Made by a program: the position numbers and the translations under genes. Positions 37,186-47,765 of a stretch of DNA of 64,000 nucleotides are shown here, piece after piece. The DNA comes from Psychrosphaera sp. F3M07 (GTDB taxonomy: Bacteria > Pseudomonadota > Gammaproteobacteria > Enterobacterales > Alteromonadaceae): assembly GCF_018860345.1 (NCBI RefSeq), contig NZ_JAHKPJ010000002.1:112699-176698 (forward strand), given 5' to 3'. The notes under the pieces were generated by a model that searched no databases, was not told where the DNA came from, and saw nothing but the letters and a program-made list of their open reading frames with translations. Numbering within the stretch: position 1 is the first letter of the stretch; the number at the start of each line of letters is the position of its first letter.

Positions 37186-40161
37186 TTAGAATTTGAAGCT
37201 AGCACTTAACTGCACGTAACGTGGAGTTTGGAATGCTAATGGACGACCAAATGAGTAATCGTTGATTACTGCAAATGAACCTTCAGCACTTTCATCTACA
37301 CGAGTAACTGTAGCTGCATTAAATACGTTAAATACGTCAATTTTGAATGAAGTATCTAAGCCCATTAATTCAGTGTTATACGCTAAGTTTAAGTCTAAAC
37401 GTGATTGCCATCCTAGACGACCCATTGAACCACGAGGGCTGAATGTCCAGTCATAAATAGCATTGCCATCACCGTCAACTTCACCAGTGTCATTCGCTAA
37501 CCAGTAAGTATCACCGTAGTCAGCTTCGCCACCAAAGTTAGGGTGACCTAAACCAGTTGCATTGATAGGACGACCAGATTCAATGTTGAAGTTAAAGCCA
37601 GCTGTTAACTCGTCAGTGATTGCAACAGAACCGTAAACTTTGATGTTATGACGACGGTCATTTGGTAAGTAACCATAAGCACCATCCATCAATTCAGGGA
37701 AATCCCAGTCAGTTGTTAAACCAGCGTCAGTTTGACCGTTATCCGACTTAACCATACCTTCTGCATTACCTCTACTCTTAGACCAAGTGTAAGTGATGTT
37801 TACAGCCCAAACGTCATCCCATTGCTTAGCAAGATTAAGGTCAATAGCGTCGTATGTACGTTCTGCTTCTGGGTATACTAAATCTTCAGCAGAGAATGTC
37901 ATCCAACCGTCAACTTCACCATCACAGTCTGTGTCACCAAATATTTCCATATCTTTACCTGGGTTACCAAGTACATATTGATGTGGAGCATAACCAGCAG
38001 CACAAGTGCCAGAGTTAACATATGCATGGTCGATGATCATGTCATCGATAGCACCGTTCATTGAACGGTTAGTATATTTAATACCAGCTGACCATTCATC
38101 ACTAACCATAGTTTGGTAACCAATGATAATTTCATCTTGGTACATAGAATCTAAGTTGTTAGATACAATTGAACGAGTGTCAGGTGTTTCGCCACTAGAT
38201 ATTACTTCTAGATCGCCAATTTGAGCGCCAAGTGTGTAAGCATTTTTAGGATCACCAGTTAGGCCACCTAATTCGTAATATTCTCTTACATCTCTTTCGT
38301 TACCAGCTAGACGAACGTTTGTGTTGTTAGCTACAGGTAAGAAATAACGACCAACATTGATGAATGCTTTAGAGTCGCCGTCACCATTAACATCCCAAGC
38401 TAAACCTAAACGAGGTGCAATCATGCTATCGATTTTTGCGAACGTTTCACCACCAGCATTTTTATTATCAAACGCTTCGTTACGAAGACCGATAGTAGCG
38501 GTTAAGTTATCGTTAATCGCCCATGTGTCTTCAATATAAAACGCAGATGCTGTCGTTTCAAATGAACCACCAACTGTTCTATTACGACTACGGATGTAGT
38601 CAATATCTTCAGTTAGAGTTACATCATTAACTGCTGTACCGGCATTACCTGGGTATATTAACCAGTAAGCGCCATTTGGACCTGAATATAATTGATTAGA
38701 GAAAGATGTGTTAGTTTCGTTGTCGAAACCAAAGCGGATTAAGTGATCGTCGCCAAGTACCCATTCAAAGTCCATACGGAACGCTTCACGAGTATCTTCA
38801 CCTTCTTCTAAGAAGTAATCAGAAGTGGTAGAACAACCAATCCATACATCGCCTACTGGGATGCTAGAGTTAGCGCCGTAATAAACACGGTAGTCACCAA
38901 CAAGTTCACATTCGCCGCCAGTTGACGATTGTGTAGTCAAGTCATATGAGTTTTCACCATATAATACAGACATTGTTAAATCGTCGGTTAAATAACCAGT
39001 GTATTTAACAGACCAGTTTTGACCACCACTTTGATCAATAGCTGTTGATGCGTAAGTATTATTGCCGTCACCGTTGCCAGTGTAAACGTCAGTAACTGTT
39101 TCATTCTCATCAGAGAACGCTAAAAATTCTAAACGATGATTGTCTGAAATATTCCAGTCAATTTTTGCACCCCAGAAAGCATTATCTGAGCTGTCTTTAT
39201 CTAAGTTACCATTTGATTTAGTACGGTCATACTCAGCTGATACATCACGTGGATTGTAAATAGCATAGTAGAATAATGTATCTTCAATTATCGCACCAGA
39301 TGCCCAGATATTAGCTTGAGTGCTAGAGCGGCTGTCATTGTCTCTATAAGTGTACCAAGTACCGTCGTTTGCACGAACAGAAGGACTGTTTTCACGCATA
39401 GATTCAGGTTGCGTGTAAATGCTGCCACCCATAGCAAATTCGTTAGAACCAGATTTAGTTACGGCATTTACAACACCACCAGTTGAACGACCAAATTCAG
39501 CTGAATAACCACCAGTTTTAACTTGGAACGTTTCATAGAACTCATAAGGTACATTTGAGAAACCTAAACCGTTACGGAAGTTAGTAACGTTCAAACCATT
39601 AATGTAAGTAGAGTTTTCTGCAACAGAAGAACCACCGAAAGATGCACCGCCGAAACGAGAGTCACCACGAGTTGTACCTGGTGCTAATAAAGCAACAGAA
39701 GTAACATCACGAGGAACAGGAATTCGAGCTAGTTCAACAGCACCAATGTTTAACGCAGTTTCTGCAGTTGAAGTATCGATTGCTGAAATTGCACTACCTG
39801 TTACAGCAATACGTTCTACGCCTGCTTGGAACATAGTTGCGCTTACTGATGTCTCACCCAATCGAACACTAATGTTTTCAATTGTTTCAGACTCGTAACC
39901 AGCTTTAGTGGTTGTAACTGTGTATTCACCAATTGGTAAAGAAGGGAAACGGTAAGAACCATCATCGTTTGCGATAACTGTTCTTGTAAAACCTGTGTTC
40001 GAATTTTTAATTGTTACAGTAGCGCCTGCAATAACTGTTTTATTCGCATCAGTAACTAAACCTTTTAGAGTACCTGCATTATTTGCTGCGAAAACATTAG
40101 CAGACATACCTAAGGTAGTTGCAACTGCTAAAGCAGCAATACTACGTTTAAAATTTTTCAT
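37186..40161 (-). CDS. TonB-dependent receptor, Oar-like, with N-terminal carboxypeptidase-like domain
   Basis: 991 aa. Signal peptide about 1-25 (ends ANVFA). Residues 31-105 are a carboxypeptidase-regulatory-like domain (VIAGATVTIKNSNTGFTR, then DDGSYRFPSLPIGEYTV). A plug begins near 115 with ERIAVTGSAISAIDTSTAET and has YINGLNVTNFRNGLGFSNV. The barrel shows RRHNIKVYGSVAITDELTAG near the end and terminates in RYVQLSASFKF with C-terminal Phe. The domain order and the SAISAIDT motif match the neighbouring receptor. The AGGAAC ribosome site and A-rich leader also match it. The substrate is unknown; peptides or other large nutrients would fit a marine heterotroph. Confidence 0.94.
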   Translation of the reverse strand: MKNFKRSIAALAVATTLGMSANVFAANNAGTLKGLVTDANKTVIAGATVTIKNSNTGFTRTVIANDDGSYRFPSLPIGEYTVTTTKAGYESETIENISVRLGETSVSATMFQAGVERIAVTGSAISAIDTSTAETALNIGAVELARIPVPRDVTSVALLAPGTTRGDSRFGGASFGGSSVAENSTYINGLNVTNFRNGLGFSNVPYEFYETFQVKTGGYSAEFGRSTGGVVNAVTKSGSNEFAMGGSIYTQPESMRENSPSVRANDGTWYTYRDNDSRSSTQANIWASGAIIEDTLFYYAIYNPRDVSAEYDRTKSNGNLDKDSSDNAFWGAKIDWNISDNHRLEFLAFSDENETVTDVYTGNGDGNNTYASTAIDQSGGQNWSVKYTGYLTDDLTMSVLYGENSYDLTTQSSTGGECELVGDYRVYYGANSSIPVGDVWIGCSTTSDYFLEEGEDTREAFRMDFEWVLGDDHLIRFGFDNETNTSFSNQLYSGPNGAYWLIYPGNAGTAVNDVTLTEDIDYIRSRNRTVGGSFETTASAFYIEDTWAINDNLTATIGLRNEAFDNKNAGGETFAKIDSMIAPRLGLAWDVNGDGDSKAFINVGRYFLPVANNTNVRLAGNERDVREYYELGGLTGDPKNAYTLGAQIGDLEVISSGETPDTRSIVSNNLDSMYQDEIIIGYQTMVSDEWSAGIKYTNRSMNGAIDDMIIDHAYVNSGTCAAGYAPHQYVLGNPGKDMEIFGDTDCDGEVDGWMTFSAEDLVYPEAERTYDAIDLNLAKQWDDVWAVNITYTWSKSRGNAEGMVKSDNGQTDAGLTTDWDFPELMDGAYGYLPNDRRHNIKVYGSVAITDELTAGFNFNIESGRPINATGLGHPNFGGEADYGDTYWLANDTGEVDGDGNAIYDWTFSPRGSMGRLGWQSRLDLNLAYNTELMGLDTSFKIDVFNVFNAATVTRVDESAEGSFAVINDYSFGRPLAFQTPRYVQLSASFKF

Positions 40162-40252
40162 GTGATTTGTTCCTGGATTATTTTGTTATTTTTTTTACTA
40201 AGTGATGCTTAAAATGGAATCATTGATTTCATTTTGCACAACTTGCTGACTA

Positions 40253-40282
40253 ATAGTAAACGTAACAAATTGTAAAGTTCAA
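40253..40282 (-). promoter_or_regulatory. Predicted sigma-70 promoter of the 991-aa receptor gene
   Basis: The minus strand reads TTGAAC (40277-40282), an 18-base spacer and TACTAT (40253-40258). It aligns base for base in layout with the promoter proposed for the other receptor gene. Confidence 0.55.
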
Positions 40283-40283
40283 C

Positions 40284-40301
40284 ACATTTCGTAATAAATG
40301 T
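40284..40301. promoter_or_regulatory. Palindrome ACATTT-N6-AAATGT, candidate operator
   Basis: Perfect arms at 40284-40289 and 40296-40301, one base upstream of the -35 box and 123 bases from the start codon. Two further ACATTT half-sites follow at 40303-40308 and 40313-40318. With the AAATGT arm they form a second inverted repeat, AAATGTT-N9-AACATTT (40296-40318). ACATTTCG is directly repeated at 40284 and 40303. Confidence 0.5.
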
Positions 40302-40500
40302 TACATTTCGCAACATTTTGGTTAATTAAAGAGCAACTTTCTAGTGTAATACTATGAGATAGGCTGTTTAATAGGCTTTTACGGTGCAGATATCGGTAAT
40401 TTACAATGTCACATCTACGTAATAATCAAAGGAGGGTCTGTATAATTTGTTGGTGAATGTAACAAATTATTGCCAAATTATATATTCTGAAGCTCATCAC

Positions 40501-41106
40501 TTAATTTAATTTTTTATATCGCTTTGCAACTTGAGCCGGCATTTGGGCTGTGAATTGCGTATTTAAGCCATTTAACGCAACGAATATGCTGCTAGGATCA
40601 ATTTGATCTAATTCAACTAAGGAGTAGGCCGCAGATTCTAATGTGGACATTCCACCTTTAAAATTGCTTTTCCTTATTTTGTATTCAGTTTCCGTACTAA
40701 TGGCGAATGTTAAATGCATTAACGGACTGAGCCAAGGGTTTTGATACATGATTTTTTTTGCTTTATTCCAAGTACCATCGATTAAAATGATATTTTTAAC
40801 TTTAGATATGATTTTGGGATCACTATTTATTGGTCGACTTTTTTCAGAAGGAAAGATAACGGCGTAGTGCTCTGGGTTGGCGGTAACCAATTGTTTTATT
40901 TCAAGGAAGTCAGTTTCAGATTCGCCAATATAAGTAGCGATATTATCTGATAATAACGTTAACAAACGAACGGTGTTTTTTGCATTTTTCACCTCAGACG
41001 GGTGTTGTAAGATTATTATCCGAGTTTTATGGTTAACTGGTTGCAGGTAACTACATAAACATGTTTTCACTGGATATTGGCATTTTTGGCAGATATCTCT
41101 AGGCAT
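40501..41106 (-). CDS. DTW-domain tRNA-uridine aminocarboxypropyltransferase
   Basis: Family members (E. coli TapT/YfiP) use S-adenosylmethionine to make acp3U47 in tRNA. About 201 aa from this start. The N-terminal cysteine cluster CQKCQYPVKTCLC resembles a small zinc ribbon. The family motif appears as ILIDGTWNKAKKI (near residue 120). STLESAAYSLVELDQ follows at the expected distance. The frame extends to an ATG at 41139; I chose the internal ATG because MPRDIC places the cysteine cluster near the N-terminus as in many homologues, but neither start has a strong ribosome site. Confidence 0.9.
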   Translation of the reverse strand: MPRDICQKCQYPVKTCLCSYLQPVNHKTRIIILQHPSEVKNAKNTVRLLTLLSDNIATYIGESETDFLEIKQLVTANPEHYAVIFPSEKSRPINSDPKIISKVKNIILIDGTWNKAKKIMYQNPWLSPLMHLTFAISTETEYKIRKSNFKGGMSTLESAAYSLVELDQIDPSSIFVALNGLNTQFTAQMPAQVAKRYKKLN

Positions 41107-41180
41107 AAAACAGACTTTTATTAGATAAAAAGGTCTCATGAAGGTTTATCAATACCTTCATGAGATGAAGTTAGGCAATT

Positions 41181-42479
41181 TTATAATTTATTAAACGCAT
41201 CAATAGAAAGGTTTTCAACGTTACCTTGATTCATTGCAATACTGTCTTCTAACCTAAATCCACCATAAGGTTTAAATTGTTCAACTCTATTCCAATTAAA
41301 ATCTGTGTTGTCTTTTACCGAATCTAATAGCTGATCAATAAAGTAAATCCCAGGTTCAACCGTGAAGACCGTATTTTTTTCCATTCTACGTAGCAGTCGT
41401 AAATGCGGGTACCTAGGATCTTTAGTGAGCAACTCTCCTTGTTTATTGGCAAAGTGGCCACCCACATCATGTACTTGTGTGCCAATGTAATGGCCAACAC
41501 CACATGGAAAGAATAGTTGGCTATAACCTTTTTCATAAGCTTGTTGGGCATCACATTTTACAATATCAAACTCAGATAATAATTTGGAAATACGGCGATG
41601 TGCCGAGTCATGAAAGTCAAAATACGCTTTGTTAACTTCAATTTCAGATAACAAATCAAAATATTCTACTTGGTAAGCATCGAACATTTGTTGAAATTCA
41701 CTGGTGCCATTTAAATAGGTTCTACTTATGTCTGCGTTGTAACCATTAAACTCAGCGCCTGCATCTATAAGGAAAGATAACCTTTGTTGTGGTTGTTCTG
41801 TTTGGTAATCGTCGTAATGTAATACAGAGGCATTATGGTTAAAGGCAATAATGTTGTTATAAGGTAAACCAGACTCACGAATGTTTAATGATTCAAGGTA
41901 GGCTTGATGTATCTCTAGTTCAGTTTTACCGGCATAAAACGCATCTTTTGCGACAACATGTGCTTTTGCTGCCATAAAGTTAGCTACTCGCAAACATTCA
42001 ATTTCATATTCAGTTTTATAGGCTCGGTTATATTCTATTTGGTTTATTAATAAAGCTGGATTAATTGCACCTAGACTTAAATCTTGGGTAATAGGCAAAC
42101 CTATATATGCGAGAGATTTAGTTTTATCTTTAACGGCATTTTTAACATCAGCTATATTGGTGATGATGGTCAAGTCGAAATGTTGCTGCCACTCACCGTC
42201 TGGCAGTTGCGGTTGTGCATGCCAGTAGTCTAATTTCTGATTCAAAAATAAATGTGGCTTTTTACCTACTTCGACTAACACAAAACTTTCTGGTTGTTTT
42301 GTTAATGGTAACCAGTATTTAAAATGTGGGTTGGTTTTAAACGGATAGGCATTATCGTCTCTAAAACCATAACCACTATGACCTGAGTAGATTAACACGC
42401 TTTCAAAATTATTTTCTTGTAATGCCGATTCAAACGTTTGTTGCAGTTTTTGAATATGTTGTTGGTAAATAGAGATCAT
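41181..42479 (-). CDS. pepQ: Xaa-Pro dipeptidase
   Basis: Cytosolic metallopeptidase that cleaves X-Pro dipeptides. 432 aa from this start, near the 443 aa of E. coli PepQ. Residues around 45 (DNAYPFKTNPHFKYWLPLT) match the N-terminal domain. The two-metal site is seen in DAGAEFNGYNADISRTY (two Asp), CGVGHYIGTQVHDVGG (His), VFTVEPGIYF (Glu) and FRLEDSIAM (Glu). The frame starts at TTG 42485, but ATG 42479 has AAGG at good distance. It is in the run hinT-DMT-pepQ-DTW. Confidence 0.95.
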   Translation of the reverse strand: MISIYQQHIQKLQQTFESALQENNFESVLIYSGHSGYGFRDDNAYPFKTNPHFKYWLPLTKQPESFVLVEVGKKPHLFLNQKLDYWHAQPQLPDGEWQQHFDLTIITNIADVKNAVKDKTKSLAYIGLPITQDLSLGAINPALLINQIEYNRAYKTEYEIECLRVANFMAAKAHVVAKDAFYAGKTELEIHQAYLESLNIRESGLPYNNIIAFNHNASVLHYDDYQTEQPQQRLSFLIDAGAEFNGYNADISRTYLNGTSEFQQMFDAYQVEYFDLLSEIEVNKAYFDFHDSAHRRISKLLSEFDIVKCDAQQAYEKGYSQLFFPCGVGHYIGTQVHDVGGHFANKQGELLTKDPRYPHLRLLRRMEKNTVFTVEPGIYFIDQLLDSVKDNTDFNWNRVEQFKPYGGFRLEDSIAMNQGNVENLSIDAFNKL

Positions 42480-42541
42480 TAGCAAGCCTTGTCGAATGTA
42501 TTAAATAGTGGTTATTTGTTCTTTTATAATGACACGTTATT

Positions 42542-43435
42542 TTATTTGATATGTCGGTTCATTCTTTTCTGTATAAAGAGTCCTAACACTATCACTACAA
42601 GCCCGATTACCGTTGATATATAAATAGGCTCTTTTAAAATCCAATTTATAAATAACAATGAAAGGAAAGGAGACATATAAATTAACGAACTAATTTGTGC
42701 GGTACGAATAGCATAAGACATCGCTTTTAACCAAAATACAAAAGCAATACTCATTTCAAATAACCCTATGTATATGCCCGCCGTAACATTGGTAACCGTA
42801 AAGTTAAAGGCATCCCAATTGTAAATGGCTAACAGCAATAACGCAGGCGTTCCGCATATAAAACAGATTAAAATAGACTCTATAGCGGGCGCATTGGTTC
42901 TTTTGTTTAATAGCCAGTAACTGGACCAAATTAAAGTAGAAAGAAATGCGAGTCCAAGACCTATCAAATCAAAATCTGGTAAATTGGCAAAATCAAATTG
43001 GGTGATCGAAATGATTACGCCAACATAACAAAGCGTGAGGCCTATCCCATCCCCTTTAGAAAACGTTTGTTTTAAGATAGGTATAGATAATATAGCTAAA
43101 ACAATACCCCAAGTGTAATTAATTGACTGCGCAATCTGTGCGGGCAACCTTTCGTAAGCACCAAACAACACATAATAATATAATACCGGGTTAATATTGC
43201 CTAAGATCAAGTAGAGTAATGGGGTTTTTCTAAATATCGCCAAGAGGCTTTTTTTCTGTTTAGAAAATAGATAAACCACAAATAACACAATAAGTGACGA
43301 CACTGATGAAACAACAACAAGCTGCGATAAGGTCGAATCACTAAGCGCTAATTTAAACGCCGTTGCTACGGTTGACCATAATAGAACACTGATCAACGCA
43401 AATTGGATGGCTTTGGTTTGATTTTTTTCCGTCAT
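42542..43435 (-). CDS. DMT-superfamily (EamA) transporter
   Basis: 297 aa with about ten hydrophobic segments in two repeated halves, the EamA layout. Visible pieces are FALISVLLWSTVATAFKLAL as helix 1 and SINYTWGIVLAILSIPIL in the middle of the first repeat. The second half has LSTLIWSSYWLLNKR and ends in VIGLVVIVLGLFIQKR. Members export or exchange amino acids and other metabolites; the substrate is not predictable. The frame reads back to 43486, but ATG 43435 forms a four-base ATGA overlap with the end of hinT and is the natural start. Coupled translation with hinT is likely. Confidence 0.9.
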   Translation of the reverse strand: MTEKNQTKAIQFALISVLLWSTVATAFKLALSDSTLSQLVVVSSVSSLIVLFVVYLFSKQKKSLLAIFRKTPLLYLILGNINPVLYYYVLFGAYERLPAQIAQSINYTWGIVLAILSIPILKQTFSKGDGIGLTLCYVGVIISITQFDFANLPDFDLIGLGLAFLSTLIWSSYWLLNKRTNAPAIESILICFICGTPALLLLAIYNWDAFNFTVTNVTAGIYIGLFEMSIAFVFWLKAMSYAIRTAQISSLIYMSPFLSLLFINWILKEPIYISTVIGLVVIVLGLFIQKRMNRHIK

Positions 43436-43818
43436 GGTTTTTCGTTCAAAAGATCTTGTTTCATGATCTCTTGATACGGCGGCCAACCTAAAGGTTTACC
43501 TGCTAAAACATGTAAATGGATATGGTAAACGGTCTGTCCACCATTTTGATTACAGTTCATCACAGCACGGTAACCGTCTTCTGCGAATCCTAACTCAGCT
43601 GCTATTTTTGCTGCAACAACGTATAAATGCCCCACTAAATGAGAGTTTTGTTCGTTAATGTCATTCATCGTCGCAATACGTACTTTAGGTATCACAAGAA
43701 AGTGAGTTGGGGCTTGAGGGTTTATGTCGTTAAATGCCAGCGCTAACTCATCTTCGTAAATAATAGTGGCAGGGATCTCTTTATTAATGATCTTATCGAA
43801 AATTGTGCTTTCTGACAT
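43432..43818 (-). CDS. hinT: HIT-family nucleotide phosphoramidase
   Basis: 128 aa. It begins STIFDKIINKEIPATIIYEDELALAFNDINPQAP (start of the HIT fold). GGQTVYHIHLHVLAGKPLGWPP near the C-terminus contains the His-x-His-x-His triad of nucleotide-binding HIT hydrolases. Hint-type enzymes hydrolyse AMP-lysine and other nucleotide phosphoramidates; the physiological substrate is not settled. Divergent from the DUF2066 gene upstream, and overlapping the transporter gene downstream. Confidence 0.93.
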   Translation of the reverse strand: MSESTIFDKIINKEIPATIIYEDELALAFNDINPQAPTHFLVIPKVRIATMNDINEQNSHLVGHLYVVAAKIAAELGFAEDGYRAVMNCNQNGGQTVYHIHLHVLAGKPLGWPPYQEIMKQDLLNEKP

Positions 43819-43949
43819 GGTAAATACTCGTCTGGTTGTAATTTGGGGGATACTTTAATCAGCGTTGTTAATTAACGCAATCTTTAACAATGAAATATTC
43901 GACAACTTGTTACTTTATTAATACAAAAGTTAATTAGGTTAAAAACGAA

Positions 43950-45227
43950 ATGGTGTTTTTGTTTGATGTTATTGGTTATGATAAGAAAAATTTTATCAAC
44001 ACAGTGACGCTTGTGAAATTCCACCGCTTTTTAATACAGATCATTACCTTAGTTAGTTTATTGTTTGGGACTTCTGCTTTTGCCGTTGAAGTTACTAACT
44101 TATATACAGGTAAAATCTTGGTTAACGATAAGACTCAAAAAACCAGAGTTAAAGCGCATCGTTGGGCAATTGAGCAAGTCTTATCTAAAGTCAGTGGTGA
44201 TAAAGATATATTAGATAACGATGTGATTAAACGTGAAGTACAACACAGATCGGCTAATTATATTAAATCGTTTGCATTTAAAACCGATGAACAGGGTAGA
44301 ACCTTTTTAGTCGATCAGTTTTATCAAACCAAAATCGATAAACTTATTAAATCCGTTGGTGGCTCTATTTGGGGACGTCGCAGACCAAATACATTGATTT
44401 GGTTAGTGGTCGAAGAAGGGGTTAACCGTTCTATTGTAGAACTTGAACAATACCCTCAGTTATCTGAAATACTAAGTCAATCTTCCGATGATCGTGGCCT
44501 TCCAGTTCTATTACCGTTGATGGACACCATAGATAAAGATGCGATTTATTCGTCTGATGTTTGGGCTCGTTTTGAAGGAACCGTTTCTGGGGCATCAGAA
44601 CGCTATAATGCCGACAACTATATAATGGCTCGTATGCGTTTTGTTGATTCCAATAAAGAGCCTGAGTATCAAACTGGCTGGTTGTTACAATTTCAATTAA
44701 TGAAAAACACCAAACAACTACTTAGCGATGAATTTAGCGGAGAGCAGTTTGCGGTTATCCGTTCAATGATAAACCGTGTTGGCGATTATTTTGCCTCTGA
44801 GTACGCCATCGATAGTGAACAAGTTGGGGCCGATAATTTAGAGCTAATATTAGAAAATGTGCCCAATATCGTTGCGTTAACCAAAGCGGAAAAGTACTTA
44901 TCGTCTTTACCGCCAGTTACTGATGTTCAACTTATGAAAGTAAGCAAACAACAAGCTCAGTTTTATCTTAACTTATCTGGTGAAGGACTCGACGTTGTTC
45001 GGGCGTTAGCGTTATTACCTGAATTTGAAAAAATAACAGATGTAGAACAAAAACAACCACTTAAAAGTCTGACCATAGAACAGCAACTAGAGATACTAAC
45101 ACGTGAATATTTAGCACAAACGCAACAGGCTCAACAGTTAAATAATTCTGAAGGTGCAAAAAACGCGGTAGTGGAAGACGTTAAAAAGAAATCGATTACA
45201 CTTAAATATAAATGGTTAGGTAAATAA
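43950..45227 (+). CDS. DUF2066 exported protein
   Basis: 425 aa. A hydrophobic segment (FLIQIITLVSLLFGTSAFA, near residues 26-44) forms a signal peptide, after which the mature protein begins VEVTNLYTGKILVND. The family is conserved in gammaproteobacteria and has no assigned function. WAIEQVLSKVSGDKDIL and RRRPNTLIWLVVEEG are conserved-looking blocks. Start codons at 43950 (ATG) and at 44013 (GTG, giving a shorter signal) are both possible; AGG lies ten bases before the former. It ends one base before hda, and that pairing is common in this bacterial group. Confidence 0.82.
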   Translation: MVFLFDVIGYDKKNFINTVTLVKFHRFLIQIITLVSLLFGTSAFAVEVTNLYTGKILVNDKTQKTRVKAHRWAIEQVLSKVSGDKDILDNDVIKREVQHRSANYIKSFAFKTDEQGRTFLVDQFYQTKIDKLIKSVGGSIWGRRRPNTLIWLVVEEGVNRSIVELEQYPQLSEILSQSSDDRGLPVLLPLMDTIDKDAIYSSDVWARFEGTVSGASERYNADNYIMARMRFVDSNKEPEYQTGWLLQFQLMKNTKQLLSDEFSGEQFAVIRSMINRVGDYFASEYAIDSEQVGADNLELILENVPNIVALTKAEKYLSSLPPVTDVQLMKVSKQQAQFYLNLSGEGLDVVRALALLPEFEKITDVEQKQPLKSLTIEQQLEILTREYLAQTQQAQQLNNSEGAKNAVVEDVKKKSITLKYKWLGK

Positions 45228-45228
45228 A

Positions 45229-45921
45229 GTGCAATTATTACTGCCCGTTACGATTAACAGTAGTCAGACATTTTCTTCGTTTGTTACCCCTAAAAATGTA
45301 CAAAACGTCATGACCAATGAAATAAGCCGAGCTATCGAATCAGATAGTTTTGTGGCTTTATATTTGGCAGGTAGCGACAGCAGTGGCAAAACTCACTTAT
45401 TAACGTCTTGTTGTCATCATGCCAATGAAGTCGGTAAGTCGAGTATGCTGTTACCATTAGAACAAGTTGTAGACTCATCACCCGATTTAATATTGGGGTT
45501 AGAGAATGTCGAAGTCGTGTGTGTTGACAATATCGAAGCCATATCCAACAACTTAGAATGGGAAACGGCTATTTTTAACCTGTTTAATGCATTACAACAA
45601 AATAACGCCACGATCATATTTACGGCTTCGGATTTACCTACTAAAACTCAAATATCACTCCCTGATTTAGCGTCTCGTCTACAGTGGGGAACGTTGTTTC
45701 AAATCCCAACCTTATTAGAACAAGATAAAAGTCGTGCGCTTGTGCAACATGCGCACTACATGGGGTTTGAATTAACGGAAGAGGTGGCAAAGTTCATGTT
45801 AAATAGATTGCCACGTAAAATGTCGTTTTTGATGCAAGCGCTAAATACGCTTGCCAAACAAAGTATTGAAAAACAGAGGAAAGTTACGGTTCCTTTTGTT
45901 AAAGATATCCTAGAGATATAG
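45229..45921 (+). CDS. hda: DnaA regulatory inactivator Hda
   Basis: Hda with the DNA-loaded beta clamp stimulates ATP hydrolysis by DnaA, preventing re-initiation. 230 aa. The N-terminal QLLLPV is the clamp-binding motif, placed at residues 2-7 as in other Hda proteins. The ATPase has GSDSSGKTHLL (Walker A region), VVCVDNIEAI (Walker B) and LASRLQWGTLFQIP (sensor and box VII area). The start is GTG at 45229, directly after the DUF2066 stop, so the two genes are likely coupled. It converges on a flavin reductase gene 13 bases away. Confidence 0.93.
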   Translation: MQLLLPVTINSSQTFSSFVTPKNVQNVMTNEISRAIESDSFVALYLAGSDSSGKTHLLTSCCHHANEVGKSSMLLPLEQVVDSSPDLILGLENVEVVCVDNIEAISNNLEWETAIFNLFNALQQNNATIIFTASDLPTKTQISLPDLASRLQWGTLFQIPTLLEQDKSRALVQHAHYMGFELTEEVAKFMLNRLPRKMSFLMQALNTLAKQSIEKQRKVTVPFVKDILEI

Positions 45922-45934
45922 CCAATTTATAGAA

Positions 45935-46549
45935 CTATTTAGGCCTGATGTTACTGATAATATCACCTAAACTGCCATATTCAGAACCGCCTAATCTTGA
46001 CAGCGGATTTACTTTATTAGCTAACACTTTGACTCTGCCTTTATCATCTAGATTAATCACTTCATCATTAATATAAATATGTTCAATTTTAGCGAAAATA
46101 AGCGTTTGCGGTGTTTCACCCAACTCCTGCGTTTCAAATAAAGTACAAGCAAAGGCAATATGACAATCTTTTAATCTAGGTAATAAAAACCCTTCAAATT
46201 CAACGGTTTCTAATCCGGTTGATAATAATTCAGACTCTCCGTGTTCTAAGGTCGCAGCCGAAGCTGTCACCGCTTTTGACTGGTCACTGTTGGCAATATG
46301 GATAACTAACTTTTTGTTTTGCTTTACATTAACCGTTGTATCTTTTGCCGAACCATCCGGTTTTTTACCAACAGAAAACATCAATAGTGGTGGTGCACTG
46401 GATACCGCAGTGAAATATGAAAATGGTGCAAGGTTATAATTCTGATCACCAGAGTCTGTTAACACCCAAGCAATTGGCCTTGGGATGATAGTTTGAGTCA
46501 TTAAATGGTAGACGTTATTGGCTGATAACTGCTCTAAATTGACAAGCAT
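45935..46549 (-). CDS. Flavin reductase-like FMN-binding protein
   Basis: 204 aa with a split-barrel FMN-binding fold. The N-terminal region has TIIPRPIAWVLTDSGDQNYNLAPFSYFTAVSSAPPLLMFSV (signature with Pro-Arg-Pro and the SxFNxxS-like motif), and KDTTVNVKQNKKLVIHI follows. Many such proteins reduce FMN for a partner oxygenase, but others are of unknown role; no partner gene is adjacent. It lies alone between hda and pheS on the opposite strand. Confidence 0.9.
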   Translation of the reverse strand: MLVNLEQLSANNVYHLMTQTIIPRPIAWVLTDSGDQNYNLAPFSYFTAVSSAPPLLMFSVGKKPDGSAKDTTVNVKQNKKLVIHIANSDQSKAVTASAATLEHGESELLSTGLETVEFEGFLLPRLKDCHIAFACTLFETQELGETPQTLIFAKIEHIYINDEVINLDDKGRVKVLANKVNPLSRLGGSEYGSLGDIISNIRPK

Positions 46550-46625
46550 AATAGGTTAATTTTCCACTTTTAAAACTAAAGGCTTAAGCATACAGAAAAA
46601 ATAAGCGGAAAATCCATATAAATAA

Positions 46626-47753
<1,128 letters not shown>

Positions 47754-47765
47754 GGATCTCACAAA

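Larger units (their letters stand above)
40162..40500. other. 339-base gap upstream of the 991-aa receptor gene
   Basis: Holds the receptor promoter, a cluster of ACATTT/AAATGT half-sites (40284-40318) and a leader of about 90 bases. The part from 40330 to 40500, next to the DTW gene, has no recognisable element. Confidence 0.6.

Noticed and set aside
40284..40318. ACATTT/AAATGT array as a CRP, Fur or TyrR site
   Set aside because: The half-sites do not match TGTGA-N6-TCACA, the Fur 19-mer or TGTAAA-N6-TTTACA, so no known regulator is assigned.
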